A stretch of 64,000 nucleotides of DNA from positions 62,001 to 126,000 of the forward strand of contig CAOLHI010002508.1 in the NCBI GenBank assembly GCA_948474755.1, in the 5' to 3' direction. The notes under the pieces were generated by a model. That model saw only the letters and a program-made list of their open reading frames with translations. It was not told the DNA's origin and did not search any database. This DNA comes from Ctenosaura bakeri. Its lineage: Eukaryota; Chordata; Lepidosauria; Squamata; Iguanidae. A program made the translations under genes and the position numbers. Position 1 is the first letter of the stretch. The number at the start of each line of letters is the position of its first letter. Positions 1 to 11,251 of this stretch are shown piece after piece.

Positions 1-296
1 AACGCAGGTCGTGCTGGTCATTCAGCGAAACAGAAGCTTCTGTGTATTGCGCTCTGGGAGATCACGGATAGTTTTACATTAAAATACCAGGACGGGAGGG
101 AGAAGAGAGGTGCCACTTCCAAAGAGCAAACGCGGAAAGGAGAGCGCGGCTCCATCAGCACCTGTCTGCATTTCGGCGACGTCAATGGCAGTCGCTCCCC
201 GCTAGGTGGCGGCATTGCCTCGACAGCCTTTGGCAGCGCTGCGCGATGTTTGGTTTGTCTCGAACTCCCGGCGTGACGCCCTGGCTCCTCTCCCAA

Positions 297-490
297 GCCA
301 TTTCCACACCAGAGTGTTATAGCGCTATGATTCCACTTTCAACATCCTATGGAATCCTGGGCCATTTCCGCACTAGCCTCTTATGGCGCGATGATTCCAC
401 TTTCAGCATCCTCTGGAATCCTGGGGCTTGCAGTTCCGGGAGAGGGAAAGTGAAATAATAGCGCTATAATAGTCTAGTGCGGAAATGGCG
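297..490. mobile_element. Palindromic MITE: one arm plus one full copy
   Basis: Two adjacent units of a palindromic element that recurs about eight times in this window. The first (from 297) is a left arm only: CCATTTCC, then TTATAGCGCTATGATTCC, ACTTTCAACATCC and GGAATCCTGG. The second (about 360-490) runs from GGCCATTTCCGCACTAG to an inverted copy, CTAGTGCGGAAATGGC, so it is a foldback with long terminal inverted repeats. Other copies have GGCC termini and 3-bp target duplications, which suits a non-autonomous PIF/Harbinger-type element; that class is an inference. It sits directly upstream of the PTGER3 CpG island. Confidence 0.8.
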
Positions 491-718
491 CCAGATGTGG
501 CGTCGCGGTTTGAAAACCCGGCGCTGGCAAGCCAGGGCAACTTCAGGCCGCCAGTCGAATCCACACGGCAAAAGACCTGTACGGAAGAGCTGTGGGAGCT
601 GAGCGACTCCTCTGAACTCTGCGACGGTGAGGAGGCGATCTCTGCAAAGAAAAAGACCAAAAGGGCAGCGGACGGCTTGGGACTGACTGGCGGTAGGAAG
701 GAGCCAACGTAGCAGAGC

Positions 719-747
719 TGGAGGAGGAGGAGGAGGAGGAGGAGGAG
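719..747. repeat. (GGA)n purine triplet repeat
   Basis: About nine GGA/GAG triplets lie at the upstream edge of the PTGER3 CpG island. This is a polypurine tract in presumed promoter sequence. Confidence 0.9.
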
Positions 748-1053
748 AATCCCCTCCCGGCAAAGCAAAGGATCCCAGGCGGGCAGCGGCGCCGGCGCCA
801 GGCTTAGAGCGCCTTTGGCGAGTCCTAAAGTAGCGCCCGGGGGCAGAGAGGAGCCAAGACCCTCCCCTCGGAGGAGAGAAGCGGGAGCCCGACTCCGCCC
901 CCGGAGCGTCGCTTGGCCTCTTTCGCCCGCGGTGGGTGGGAGAGAACCGCCCACCCCACCGGCCCCCTCGGCGGATGGGGGCAACGCAGCTCCGCCCGCG
1001 GCACCTTTAAAAGCGCGGGGCCCGGCTTCCTCCCCGCGCCCCGGTGAGAGCCT

Positions 1054-1077
1054 GGCGGCGGCGGCGGCGGCGGCGGC
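1054..1077. repeat. (GGC)n triplet repeat in 5' leader
   Basis: Eight consecutive GGC triplets in the presumed 5' UTR of PTGER3. A second GGC-rich run encodes the polyglycine tract within exon 1. Confidence 0.9.
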
Positions 1078-1216
1078 AGCAACACAACCAGCGGCGCCGG
1101 ATCGCGCAGCCCCGACGGCCGAGCGCGGCTCCTCGCCTGGCCATGGGAGGGGGCTGCGGCGCTCTCCCCGCCCCGCCGGTGCCGCGGCCGCTCCCGTCGC
1201 CCGTCCAGCCCGCGGC

Positions 1217-2134
1217 ATGACTCCGTGCGCCCCCTACTCCGGCGGCGCGGGCGAGGAGGGGTGGCTCAACTCCAGCGCCGCCAGCGCCGCCGCGGCCATG
1301 GGCAAGGGCAACGGCTCCGGCGTCTTCCCCGGCGGCGGGGGCGGCGGCGGCGGCGGCGGCGGGGGCTGCGAGGGAGAGGGGGAGCAGGAGTGCGGCTCCG
1401 TCTCGGTGCTCTTCCCCCTGACCATGATGATCACCGGCATGGTGGGCAACGGGCTGGCCATGCTGCTGGTGTACCGCGCCTACCACAAGAAGGAGAACCA
1501 GCGGAAGAAGTCCTTCCTGCTCTGCATCGGCTCCCTGGCCCTGACCGACCTGACCGGGCAGCTCCTGACCAGCCCCGTGGTCATCTCGGTGTACCTGGCC
1601 AACCGGCGGTGGCGGGCCGTGGACCCGTCCCTCCACCTCTGCGCCTTCTTCGGCCTGAGCATGACCGTCTTCGGGCTCTGCCCGCTCTTCATCGCCAGCG
1701 CCATGGCCGTCGAGCGGACCTTGGCCATCCGAGCCCCCCACTGGTACACCGGCCACATGAAGACCCGGGTGACCAAGTCGGTCCTGCTGGGCGTGTGGCT
1801 GGCCACCTTTGCTTTTGCCCTCTTGCCCGTCATCGGGGTTGGGAAGTACACCCTTCAGTGGCCGGGGACGTGGTGCTTCATCAGCACGAAGGACCACGAG
1901 GATCTCGGGGTGGGCAACACCATCTTTGCCTCGACTTTTGCCCTCTTGGGCCTCTTCTCGCTTGGCATCACCGTGGCGTGCAATGTGGCCACCATCGTTG
2001 CTTTGGTGTGTCGGTGCCGGTCCAAAAGCTCAGCGTCTCAGTCCAGGAGGCAGTGGGGCAGGATCACCACGGAGACTTTGCTGCAGCTGTTGGGGATCAT
2101 GTGTGTCCTCTTTGCCTGCTGGTCCCCACTCTTG
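1217..2134 (+). CDS. PTGER3: Prostaglandin E2 receptor EP3, coding exon 1
   Basis: Encodes residues 1-306 of a class A GPCR for prostaglandin E2, a plasma-membrane receptor known mainly for Gi coupling. Visible features: N-glycosylation sequons at N18 and N32; a 12-glycine run (39-50); TM1 about 62-85 with GN; TM2 about 99-124 with [12 protein letters not shown]3 about 141-165 with C142, then [12 protein letters not shown], where E166-R167 stands for the E/DRY motif; TM4 about 187-207; the prostanoid-receptor ECL2 signature QWPGTWCF (214-221), whose C220 should pair with C142; TM5 about 233-262; and WGRITTE before TM6. Human EP3 aligns throughout by eye, with the N-terminus most divergent. 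The ATG at 1217 is chosen because it keeps WLNSS, which matches the N-glycosylated start of mammalian EP3. The ATG at 1298 (M28) has a stronger Kozak context (GCGGCCATGG) and remains possible. The exon ends in phase 0 at CTCTTG, before donor GTAGGT at 2135. Confidence 0.96.
1331..1366 (+). repeat. PTGER3: Polyglycine-coding GGC/GGG tract in PTGER3 exon 1
   Basis: Codons 39-50 are all glycine, in the extracellular N-terminal region before TM1. Such GGC runs often change length, so this may be polymorphic. The mammalian receptors I know have no comparable run here. Confidence 0.9.
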
Positions 2135-2392
2135 GTAGGTTGCCTGTCTCTGTTCCATGTGCTTCTAACTCTGCCCGCTACACAAGGCACGGCTGACATT
2201 TTTCCCTTTGGGAATTAGCCCCACGAAAGAGAGCAGGGTGTAAAATGTAGAAAGCATGGGCTTCAAAATAAAAATAAAAATGGATGAGTTCCATTTTATA
2301 TAACTTTTTATGGAATAACAGGGATAGAACTGGACAGCAAGCAGAGATCATGTGTGTTCTGCCAGCCAACGAGAACTTTGTTTGTCTGTATG

Positions 2393-2545
2393 TGCACTTC
2401 CTCAAGTCACCTGGCGATTTTTGGTGACCCCATCAATTTCATAGGGTTTTCTCAGGCAGGGAATGCTTAGAGGTGGTTTGTCATTGCCTTCCTCTGAAAT
2501 ATATCCAAGAGCACCTGATGTCCCTTGGCAATTCGCCCATCCAGC
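2393..2545 (-). mobile_element. 5S-rRNA-type SINE fragment
   Basis: Reads like the complement of a squamate SINE body: a CTTCCTCAAGTCACCTGGCG start, GGTGACCCCATCAATTTCAT, then TTGCCTTCCTCTGAAATATA and CGCCCATCCAGCGGC, the last in the place of the 5S-derived CTCCCATCCAAGTACTAACC. A better-preserved relative is at 61812-62035. This copy is decayed. Confidence 0.6.
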
Positions 2546-4071
2546 GGCCTATAATTTTTCACAGGTTTTCAGAGTTTTTCATCATGATGCTACTGAATGT
2601 GTGCTTTGATGCTTATGTATGAGTCTGAGAGAGATCTTTTTTTTTTTTTTGAAGATATATCTCTCTTATGCATCCAGCACACATGGAGAGAGAGAGAGGG
2701 AAAGATAATAGTGAGCAGTTGGAATTAGATTTTGGTAAAGTTCTCTGTGTCTAAGATTCTCTGTAGAGCTGAATATTCTTCATGTTCCTGGTTGTTGAGG
2801 CTAGATTTTGCCTGTGATGTCTGCACCTCCATTGCTTTCATCCGATCATTGATCAAAAATTTCTGCAAGATTTAAAAAAAAAAAAAGATTTTTGCCAGCA
2901 ATGACAGTTTGATGCATATCACTACTTTTCTCAAATAGGAATCTAAAAAAAAAAAAAAGTTTCAGCACTGTTTATCTAGCCAAATTTTGTCCACACTGAC
3001 TGGCTACAGCTCTCTAGAGCAGCCTCCCAGATCTGGTGCTCTTCACATATTTTGGACTGTAATTCTTATCAGCCACAGGTACTATGACCAATGGTGAGAA
3101 AGGATAGGAGCTGAAGTCCAATGCATCTGTTCCTGAGAACATCACACAGGTTGGAATGTAGTCATAAAAACAGTCTGTTGAATCCAGAGTATATAAAGAT
3201 GCTCTAGTATCCAAGGCAGGACTGGGAACTTGCAGCCCTTCAGATGTTGCTGGACTACAGTCTTTCTACTGCCCAGCCATGAACTTCTGTCACCTTTCTA
3301 GGAAGATTGAAACTATTGCTTGTTTCCTGCTTAGCAGTCTTGCGCAGAAAGCATGTGACACAAATTGTCAAGACCAGTAGTAGATTAAAGTTATGTATGA
3401 TTTAAATCACAGATTTGTTTTCCTGATGTGTAAATATTTAGAGAGTGAAGAACTTTTTTCAACCCACGCTGAGTACCAAGTTGGCTTGTCGCTGTTTGCT
3501 GTAAATTACCAGGAGAACTTGGGAAACAAGTATGTGAGCATAAAGTAGCAACATAGTCACAGGTCAGTTGCTTCCCATCTGTGATGGCCTTATAACTTCT
3601 CCATAAAACATAGGGGCTTTTAAGGATGGCAGGACTGAGTAAGAGAGGAGAATGAACACTTTTGCTGTCTGCACTTCCCACCAGAATGGCAGAAAAAGAT
3701 GCTTTTATACTGACAGGTGTTTGGCCATATAGGCCAATTGGTTAAGCTGACCTAGGATGGCCTTTGTAAATATGCTGCGGTTGGTTTAACTTGAGGCATA
3801 GACCCAACTGCCAGTCCCGCAACCTACTAGTATTGGCCATGATGGTTAAGGCTGACTTGAATTGTAGTCACAACATCTGAAAGATCAAAAATCCTCCACC
3901 CCTGGTTTAACTGATCATTGTTTTTCTGGGTTTCCATTGACATACCTTACCTGCTTTGTTCTTAGATTTATGAATTTTATTTTGTGTTTTGTTTTTTGTT
4001 GCTGTCCTCCAACACCACTTGTACAGAGGTGGGCTACATTGATTTAGAAATAAATAAAAACTGTTCAATGA
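2546..4071. other. Intronic sequence, no gene seen
   Basis: No coding exon was recognised. The stretch holds several poly-A/T runs (about 2640-2652, 2873-2886 and 2946-2959) and, near 3008-3150, a decayed copy of the squamate repeat type with a TTTTGGACTRYAAYTCY...GGAGYTGAAGTCCA foldback structure. Short ORFs here have no recognisable domain. Confidence 0.6.
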
Positions 4072-4306
4072 GCCAGCATGATGTAACAGTTAAAGTGTTG
4101 GATGAGGAGTCTGGGAGACTGGGGTTCTAATCTTTGGTCAGCTGTGAAAACCGATTAGGTGACAGTAGGCAAACCACACTCTCTTAGCATCAGAGGAAGG
4201 CAATGGCAAACCATCTCTGAACAAATCTTGCCAAGAAAACCCTGTGATAGGTTCACTTTAGGGTCAGGATGGGTCAGAAACGACTTAGAGGCACACAAGA
4301 AGAATA
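4072..4306 (+). mobile_element. tRNA-derived squamate SINE (Sauria-like)
   Basis: A near full-length SINE. The tRNA-like head is AGCCAGCATGATGTAACAG, then AGTGTTGGATGAGGAGTCTG and a B-box-like GGTTCTAATC. The body is TCAGAGGAAGGCAATGGCAA with TTGCCAAGAAAACCC. The 3' part is AGGTTCACTTTAGGGTC followed by CAGAAACGACTTAGAGGCAC and a degenerate A-rich end. The order of blocks matches Sauria-type SINEs of iguanian lizards. At least five other copies occur here. Confidence 0.85.
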
Positions 4307-6899
4307 ATTGTTCCTTCTCGGCTGTTGCTCCCTCAGCAATATTTAATTTTGATCTTGGAAACTGGAAAAAAAAAAAGTAAGGAAAAATTTGGGAAGATAT
4401 GAGAAGAGGGGAGCACATTAGGGAAGAGCCCTGTATCCTCTTTGTACTCACTTATGTTACATTTTAACTTCTCCCCCCACCTTCAATTTGCTTGAAATCA
4501 GCAGCAAGCAACCTTACTCAGAAAACACAGGTCTGCCGCCATCCAGGCTGTCTGTACTTTAGTTCTATATTAGGCTGGTCTAGCAAAGAAATGCTTCAGC
4601 TTTTAGGTCCCTGTTTATACTGTTCAGCAAATATAATCACTATTAAACTAAACATTTTGCTTTTTTCCAGCGCTGGTGGTATTGCCCAAAGGAATGACTG
4701 AATTTCCAGTTGTGTAGCTCCAAAGTAGTTGTTGCCACCAATGACAGAATTAAAAAATATCATCTTTGGGATGTTTACATGAGCAAGAAGAACAAAATAA
4801 CACTATTGGCATTCCATTTGCCACATATGACTAGCAGTGTAATTATTTTCATTCTTACTCATCCACATTCTCCTTGCCTACAAGGAGCTCACAGTCAGAC
4901 ATGATTATTTCTCCTCAGCTTTGAGTTTTACAAGGATGTTACAAAGTAGGTTAGGCTAAGAGATAATAACTAAGCCAAGTATCACTCAATGCCCTTAGTC
5001 TCTGAATGGTAATTTGAACACACATTGTCCCAGTCCTAGTGCCACAATCTAAACAGTACAGTGCGCCAACTGTCTTCTTGCCTGTGAAAGCCTGCATAGG
5101 GAACCAACCACAAATTTGCGTCAGTGCTCATAATGTTCAACAAGCCATAAGTATAGCTGTCCCATACAGGAGGCAGTTGTACCAGGCAAATATTTTACCA
5201 GAAAGAGAGGACAACGACAGTTTAAAAACAAGCCTTCTGTTTCCTCTTCTGAACATTTGGTGAGACCATTTCACAAGTATTTGAGAAAGTTGTTTATACC
5301 CGACTCCAGATAATCTATCAGTCATGGAGATCATTTGCACAATATTCTTGTTATGTCTGTACATCCATGTTATGTCTACATGCATAACAGGTGGATGGAG
5401 AGATTTTCCATCCACATGTTATGTGTGTAGAATCCAGGCTCGAGTGTCGTCGTATCCATTCATTTTATCTAAGATTATGGAAGCCTTCTAGGAGTGTAGG
5501 AGAATGATCTTACTGGATTGCCTGCTAGATCCCCAGGTAAAACACATCTCCTTGAGCAAGGATGACTTAACTGCTTTGTCTTCAAGTGTTGTATCTGAGC
5601 TTTTGTGTATGGTTTATGCTACTGTAGAGAAAAATATGATCACACATCTATATTCTATTGAGGCAGAGAAAACGAATTTTTTTTCCCCTAACAATACATG
5701 AGACAGCTATTTCAGGGAAGTGAAAATACATGTCCTTACTGATCATACCCATAGTGGATTGGCTTGTCTGTTTCTTCCTCGGAGATAAAACTCCAGACAG
5801 AACTCCTGGAATTTAGGTAGGCATGATGCACTAGGGAAAACATGAGCAGCACTGGGAGGGAATCTTGTCAAGATGTGGAATTACATGGAATTGTTGTACT
5901 ACAGGCAGCTGTGATATAGGATTGAATGCATCAAGAATTTGTGGCTGGATAATGAGGGCCAGACCAGATGTGATGTTAAACATAAATTTGTATTTAATGT
6001 ACAGGTTTTGCACATATAAATAGCATCAGTGAGGTGAGAGAAGCAGATAATTATAGGTAATCACAGAAGGAGAAAAGAAGGCTTTTAACCTTTTCATCAC
6101 TGGCTATGTTCCTAACAAAAAGTCCATTTCATGACGTGTTTATTAGTTTTGGATAACTTCTGCATGAATGTATTTATTTTATATCCTAACTATTCACTAA
6201 GAGGGAATGCAAGGATATGAAGAGATGAATTCAATAATATTTTCCTTTGTTGATGCATTTAAGATAAATTTAAAAAACATTTTTAATAGTGTATAAGAAC
6301 AGCAGTTAAACAAAAGGACTAAAAAAATTCAAGAGTTCTTGAAATGTTCAATAAAATGACTTCTATAAAAGCTATTTTTTGCATATCACCTGAGCAGCTT
6401 TATGATGGGACTTCTCAGATCTCTTTCAACGGCATATTCCAACAGGTGGATGTATCACCAAAAAAGCTGTAGACCTGGTGACTAGGGAGACTGAATTACT
6501 GCCTTAATGGTGTTTGATGATGATCTTTTTGTATCTATTAATTGTCCCACATTGTTGTTATATTTCTGTTTTTGTAAACTGCTTTGGGTTTTGTATCTGT
6601 CAAAGAGAAAGTTGAATATAAATTTAAATGGGTAGAAAATAAGTAGACAGAGGACAATAAAATTTTAAGAACACAAGGCAGCCATGCTATATTTTTTCTT
6701 TGGCTCAAATAGCTGGGGTGCACACTCAGTCACCAGCTACACAGCTTGGTTGACACCCTTCTCCATTGAGACTGTGAATTAACTTTATGTTTCAGCTAAT
6801 GAGACAAATATAAGAAAGGGATTGTGTTAGAAACAGGGCTTAGAAATGTCACTTTTTGGGAATACAGTATATAACAGAGAAAAGCTACTTGAAGGCATA
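4307..6899. other. Intronic sequence, no gene seen
   Basis: AT-rich sequence with only short ORFs lacking recognisable motifs. Around 5335-5430 there is a small imperfect inverted repeat built from ACATCCATGTTATGTCTACA-like words. I recognise no exon or transposon here. Confidence 0.55.
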
Positions 6900-7655
6900 A
6901 CATGTCTTCATGTTATGCTTTCAAGGCAGAAAACATGGAATGTACAAATATAGGATGGGGAATGCGTGGCTGGATAGCAGTATATGTGAAAGGGATCTAG
7001 GAGTCTTGGTAGATCACAAGCTGAACTGCGTCAGCAGTGTGATGAGGCAGCCAAGAAAGCCAATGCAATCCTTGGTTGCATCAATAGGAATATGGTGTCT
7101 AGATCGAGGGAGGTAATGGTACCACTGCATTCTGCATTGGTTAGACCTCATCTGGAATACTGTGTCCAGTTCTGAGCACCTCAGTTCAAGAAGAATATCA
7201 ACAAGCTGGAATGTGTCCAGAGAAGGGCGACCAAAATGGTGAAGGGTCTGGAAGCCATGCCCTATGAGGAATGGCTTAGGGAGCTGGGTATGTTTCGTCT
7301 GCAGAAGAGAAGGTTAAGAGGAGACATGATAGCCATGTTTAAATATTTGAAGGGATGTCATGTCAAGGAGGGAGTGGGCTTGTTTTCTGCTGCTCCAGAG
7401 ACTAGGACAAGGAGCAATGGGTTTAAGCTGCAGGAAAGGAGATTCCACCTGAACCTCAGGAAGAATTTCCTGACGGTTAGAGCTGTCCGGCAGTGGAATA
7501 TGCTGCCTCAGAGTGTGATAGAATCTCCTTCTTTGGAGGTTTTTAAGCAGAGGCTGGATGGCCATCTGTTGGGAATGCTTTGATGGGTGTTCCTGCATAG
7601 CTGGGGGTTGGACTGGATGGCCCCTGGGGTCTCTTCCAATTTTATGATCCTATAT
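6900..7655 (+). mobile_element. CR1 LINE, 3' end
   Basis: The 3' terminus of a CR1 retrotransposon. Frame-shifted remains of the ORF2 C-terminus are visible: [14 protein letters not shown], then RLQKRRLRGDMIAMFKYLKG (about 7293-7352), RSNGFKLQERRFHLNLRKNF (about 7410-7470) and SPSLEVFKQRLDGH (about 7527-7565). The 3' UTR has the family-typical GGTTGGACTGGATGGCCCC and ends near TTTTATGATCCTAT. It is 5'-truncated and broken by stops and frameshifts, so not active. Confidence 0.92.
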
Positions 7656-8830
7656 GCACCCTGGGAAACTATTATTATCACAGATCATATATTTCATGTC
7701 CCAGGTTAAAACATAGATTTCCCAGCTCCAAAGCCAACATTCTATACAAAAGGGATGCATTTATTTAAAGGACCATGTTGGGTGCAAACCAAGGGCAAGT
7801 TCAGATGAAGTTAAGTCCCTTTGTTTTTCTTGAGATAGTCATGTACATGCTTCCTAATCTCCCACTGAAATCTATAAGATTTTTAAAATGTTAACTATGT
7901 TTTGATATTGTCCTGAAAGACTGCAAGCCATGGGAGGGAAAGATGTAATTTAATTAGTCAATCAAAGGATGCATTTCATAAAATAATAATGTTTGGTTCA
8001 TTAATATGTATGTGTGTATCTACATAAATAGGCATATTAGAATGCTTGTCATTGTTGCTTCAAATATGTGCCTTCGTAATCAGATGTTTTGGACTTTAGC
8101 TCCCAGAATAACCAACCGATGGGACTCATTGTGATCAAGGATTCTTAGAAGTGAAGCCCAAAATGTCTAGAGAACCAAAGACTGAGAATCACTCCCTTGC
8201 ATCACTCTAATTTACAGCAAGCACAATTATAAGGGGGAAGATTGTAAATTTACCCTCCCAAACAATCCTCCCTTCTTTAATCATTCACTTCAATCAAGTT
8301 TGCTGTTTCCTTACTGCTGATCTGATGTTCTCCATAGTTCAACTGATGGGTGGTAAATGGTGCTGGAGCAGACAGTGGACATAAATCACTTCAGCAACAG
8401 ATTGTTCACTGTCCGGTGTATGACTGAAAGGGCTCAGAGACAAAGTAGCAAAAAGAGAAATTCCCTTTCGTGAAGTGACAAATCGTATTGAACAGAGTTA
8501 GCCCTGTTTTAAGACTTGATTCATTTCTTGGAAATGCAGTATATCTAATATACAGCTGTATCTATCCACATCAGTTTCAGTTATGTTTATATATAAAAAT
8601 ACACAGAGATAACAATTCTTAAATTATTGTTTTGTGTAAACATGCAGCACTTTGATCTTAGTTAAGCTTGCTTGCCCACCTTCATTTTAAACATGTATGA
8701 TTAATCCTTTGAGTGCCTATATCTTTCAGTGAAGTGATATTGTGGAGTTGTGTTTTTTTTTAAAGAAATGCAAGAAGTTTCTTAAAGAAGACTGGTTGTT
8801 GTGAGGGCCGGTTGCAGTTTATTTTTGCAC
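7656..8830. other. Intronic sequence, no gene seen
   Basis: No exon was recognised. A short piece near 8085-8185 (TTTTGGACTTTAGCTCCCAG ... GAAGCCCAAAATG) looks like a decayed foldback repeat. The rest is unassigned. Confidence 0.5.
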
Positions 8831-8906
8831 ATTGTTGTTGGGTGCCTTCCAATCTTTTCTGACTTATGGTGATCCAAAGGCAAACCTATCATGGAGGTTT
8901 CTGGGG

Positions 8907-8979
<73 letters not shown>

Positions 8980-9066
8980 TGCACCAAAGATTACCCAGTG
9001 CATTTCCATGTACAAGCAGGGAATCGAACTCTGGTCTCCAGGGTCATAGTCCAGTGTTCAAACATA
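8831..9066 (-). mobile_element. tRNA-derived squamate SINE with internal microsatellite
   Basis: Reverse-complement SINE: TTGGGTGCCTTCCAATC with TTATGGTGATCCAAAGGC (3' part), then CAGGGAATCGAACTCTGGTC and TCCAGGGTCATAGTCCAGTG (tRNA-like head). A (TG)n(AG)n run expands within its middle. Confidence 0.8.
8908..8976. repeat. (TG)n(GA)n compound microsatellite
   Basis: About 16 TG units (8908-8940) directly joined to about 18 GA units (8941-8976). They lie inside a SINE, replacing part of its body. Confidence 0.97.
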
Positions 9067-9890
9067 CAAATCTTTTATCCTTTGAAGCATAATGGGAACC
9101 TACTGTGTAGTTCAATAGACCTTAAAATGGCAGCCTTGTGGGAGTTAGGCCAGCAGATGCAAACATACAGACAAGATGCTTCCGTCTACATCACCACTTA
9201 CTAACTTCAGTGGTTATTTATCTTTGTTTTAATCTTTTATTTTAATGCTAGTCACAGTCTCACTCAGTCAACAGTTCAGTCCAATGTGTTTGAGGTAAAT
9301 ATCAGTGAGAAACAAAAGAAAGGAAATAGACTGTGTGAGGGAGGAACCCCAGGTGTCCAATGAGGAGAATTTCCCACCATAACTGAATTTAGCACAGTAG
9401 GAAATTCCCCATTACCACCTTTGTCTCTCTGTTGCTTTCCCACTCTGAAATCACAAATAACTTTATGTGTGCTTGTTACATTTCATTTCCAGTAAAACGA
9501 TTCTTTCTTTCCCGTAGGAGACTCAATCCAGTCCCCTCACAGATTGAAACATCGTGACTTCCAGTTTTTTGCCAAAGTCAGACCAGGGGAAACAAGCAAG
9601 AATTTCGTCCACATAGTGGGTCCCCTGCTATAGGAGGAGCAATTAGGAAAAGGGAAATAGAAATACCAATCATTTGAAATTAGTGGGAAATGGTTAACAT
9701 TCCATTGGTTTGAATGGGACCTAACATTTCTAGAGAGTGTGTCAGCCTTCAGCAATATGATACCCTCCAGGAATTTGGGCTTCAGCTCCCATCATTCAAA
9801 ATTAGCTGGCTCTGCTGCTGATGGGTGCTATAGTACAAAATGCCCAGAGATCACACTGTTGGTGAGTCTAGAGTCTAGTGTAGGAATATT
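9067..9890. other. Intronic sequence, no gene seen
   Basis: No exon was recognised. Around 9735-9850 lies a decayed foldback repeat (CTTCAGCTCCCATCATTC ... GCTGATGGGTGCTATAGTAC) of the same type as those near 3008 and 13695. Confidence 0.5.
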
Positions 9891-10072
9891 GCTGTCTGCT
9901 TTCAAGTCATTTACAATTTATGGTGACTTCAAGGTGAACCTATGATGGGGGTTTTTAGGGGCTGAGAGTGTGATGTCCCCGAGGTGACCCAGTGGGTTTC
10001 CGTGGCTGAGCAGGGAATCAAATGCTGGTCTCCAGGGTTTGGTCTCCACACCATCACACCATGCTGGCTCTT
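9891..10072 (-). mobile_element. tRNA-derived squamate SINE
   Basis: Reverse-complement SINE: TCAAGTCATTTACAATTTAT and GGTGACTTCAAGGTGAACC, then CCCAGTGGGTTTCCGTGGCT, GAGCAGGGAATCAAATGCTG and ACACCATCACACCATGCTGG. It directly abuts the MITE that begins at 10076. Confidence 0.8.
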
Positions 10073-10075
10073 AGT

Positions 10076-10233
10076 GGCCATTTCTGCACTAGCCTGTTAT
10101 AGCGTATTTTATTCCACTTTCAACATCCTATGGAATCCTGGGCTTTGCAGTTTAGGGAAGGGCCAGCCGCCCATCCATAGGATGTTGAAAGTGGAATAAA
10201 ATAGCGCTATAACAGGCTAGTGCAGAAATGGCC
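10076..10233. mobile_element. Palindromic MITE (Harbinger-like), 158 bp
   Basis: A complete foldback: GGCCATTTCTGCACTAGCCT at the left end and AGGCTAGTGCAGAAATGGCC at the right end, exact complements. The inner arms carry TTCCACTTTCAACATCC and its complement. It is flanked by a 3-bp duplication, AGT (10073-10075 and 10234-10236). The 3-bp duplication suggests PIF/Harbinger. A clean reference copy for the family. Confidence 0.9.
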
Positions 10234-10236
10234 AGT

Positions 10237-11251
10237 GTGGAAAATCTGACTTCCTTAACTGCTCAGGTAAGATTGGGTTTTCTGTTTGTACCATAGGCAT
10301 TTCTGACCATTTTTCACAGCTGCTTCACCCTTTCTGTGGGGAGAAACAATCACTGAGCCATTGTACAGTTCTGACAAAGGCACACGTGTGGCAGTAGTGA
10401 AGGTCTGTGGTTAGTAGCCTTTAAGCCAGAAAGAGAAAAAGCCCTTCTCTTGTCCGTTTCTGCTGCCACCTGTTTCTTTTTTTTTCAAGAGAAAACATTT
10501 GATGTAGCTGTTTTACAGGATCTTTTTGGTATTCAGTAGCAATCACCATAGCATAGCATTTATTGGAACAGCGTCATTCCATACCATGCCTTGTTCCTCA
10601 GCACGTACTGAATTGCTACTTATAATTTCAGCAACTCATTGAAAATGACTGATGTAAAGGAGCCACAGAAACCTGAGAGTTATCACTTAAATCTTGCACA
10701 ATGTATGGTCAATCCCTGTCTTTATTTGTGGGATGAAAGTGGATCAAGAACACATGAATGCTCAGCTACCTGAACAACAATAGCTAGAAACAAATCTAGG
10801 ATTTGCAAACATGACTGCAAGTATACCTACTACCTACCTATCTACCCAGCCATGAAGTGAGGAGGGGAAAATTGTGGCAGTGTACAATGCACACCTGTTT
10901 GCACAGTTTCAAAAAGATGAGGTAGGGCAACACAGAGCCCACCAATTTATGTTTAAATGCTTGTTGGATCCAGCAACTGTGGGAGAGAGGGAGTGTGAAA
11001 AAACTCCACAATGGTCAGGCAGGGAAGGCTTGAGTTGGGATGTAATGGTGGGGGGACAAAATGAGACTTGGTCCCTTAATAAAAATTCTGCCCTCTGCCA
11101 TGAAATTTTCTTTCAGTTCTCAAATTTCTGTCATTGCAGAGAGTGGCAAAGGTAATTATTTGTATCTTTCTGGATCCTTTTACATTCTGCCCCTTTTCCA
11201 CAATTACATAAATATGCTTTACATCTGAGATCTTAAAACCATTTGCTGCTG
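10237..11251. other. Intronic sequence, no gene seen
   Basis: No exon was recognised. The 93-codon ORF at 10874-11155 has no visible domain and I do not treat it as a gene. Confidence 0.5.

Larger units (their letters stand above)
690..1216 (+). promoter_or_regulatory. PTGER3: PTGER3 CpG-island promoter and 5' leader
   Basis: Very GC- and CpG-rich sequence begins near 690, is densest from about 760, and continues into exon 1. A TATA-like TTTAAAA lies at 1006-1012 between GC-box-like stretches (CCGCCCGCGG just upstream), which would put a start site near 1035-1045; that position is inferred. A GGC triplet run (1054-1077) then falls in the leader. No other start with support precedes the ATG at 1217. 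A foldback MITE ends at 490, about 200 bp upstream. The exact transcription start needs 5' RNA data. Confidence 0.65.

Noticed and set aside
815..1216. Upstream in-frame extension of the exon 1 frame
   Set aside because: It opens with TTG, not ATG, and is a low-complexity 5' leader. The receptor similarity begins after 1217.
403..1897. Long minus-strand open frames (271 and 296 codons) across the CpG island and exon 1
   Set aside because: They are shadows of GC-rich PTGER3 sequence. The products are Ala/Gly/Arg/Pro low-complexity with no domain.
1225..2196. 323-codon + strand frame overlapping exon 1
   Set aside because: A +2 shadow of the receptor frame, rich in R/H/P/G.
7236..7583. 115-codon ORF as a host gene
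   Set aside because: It is the C-terminus of CR1 ORF2, followed by a CR1 3' UTR.
8782..9204. Overlapping ORFs with Ser-Leu and Cys-Val or Glu-Arg runs
   Set aside because: Produced by the (TG)n(GA)n microsatellite.
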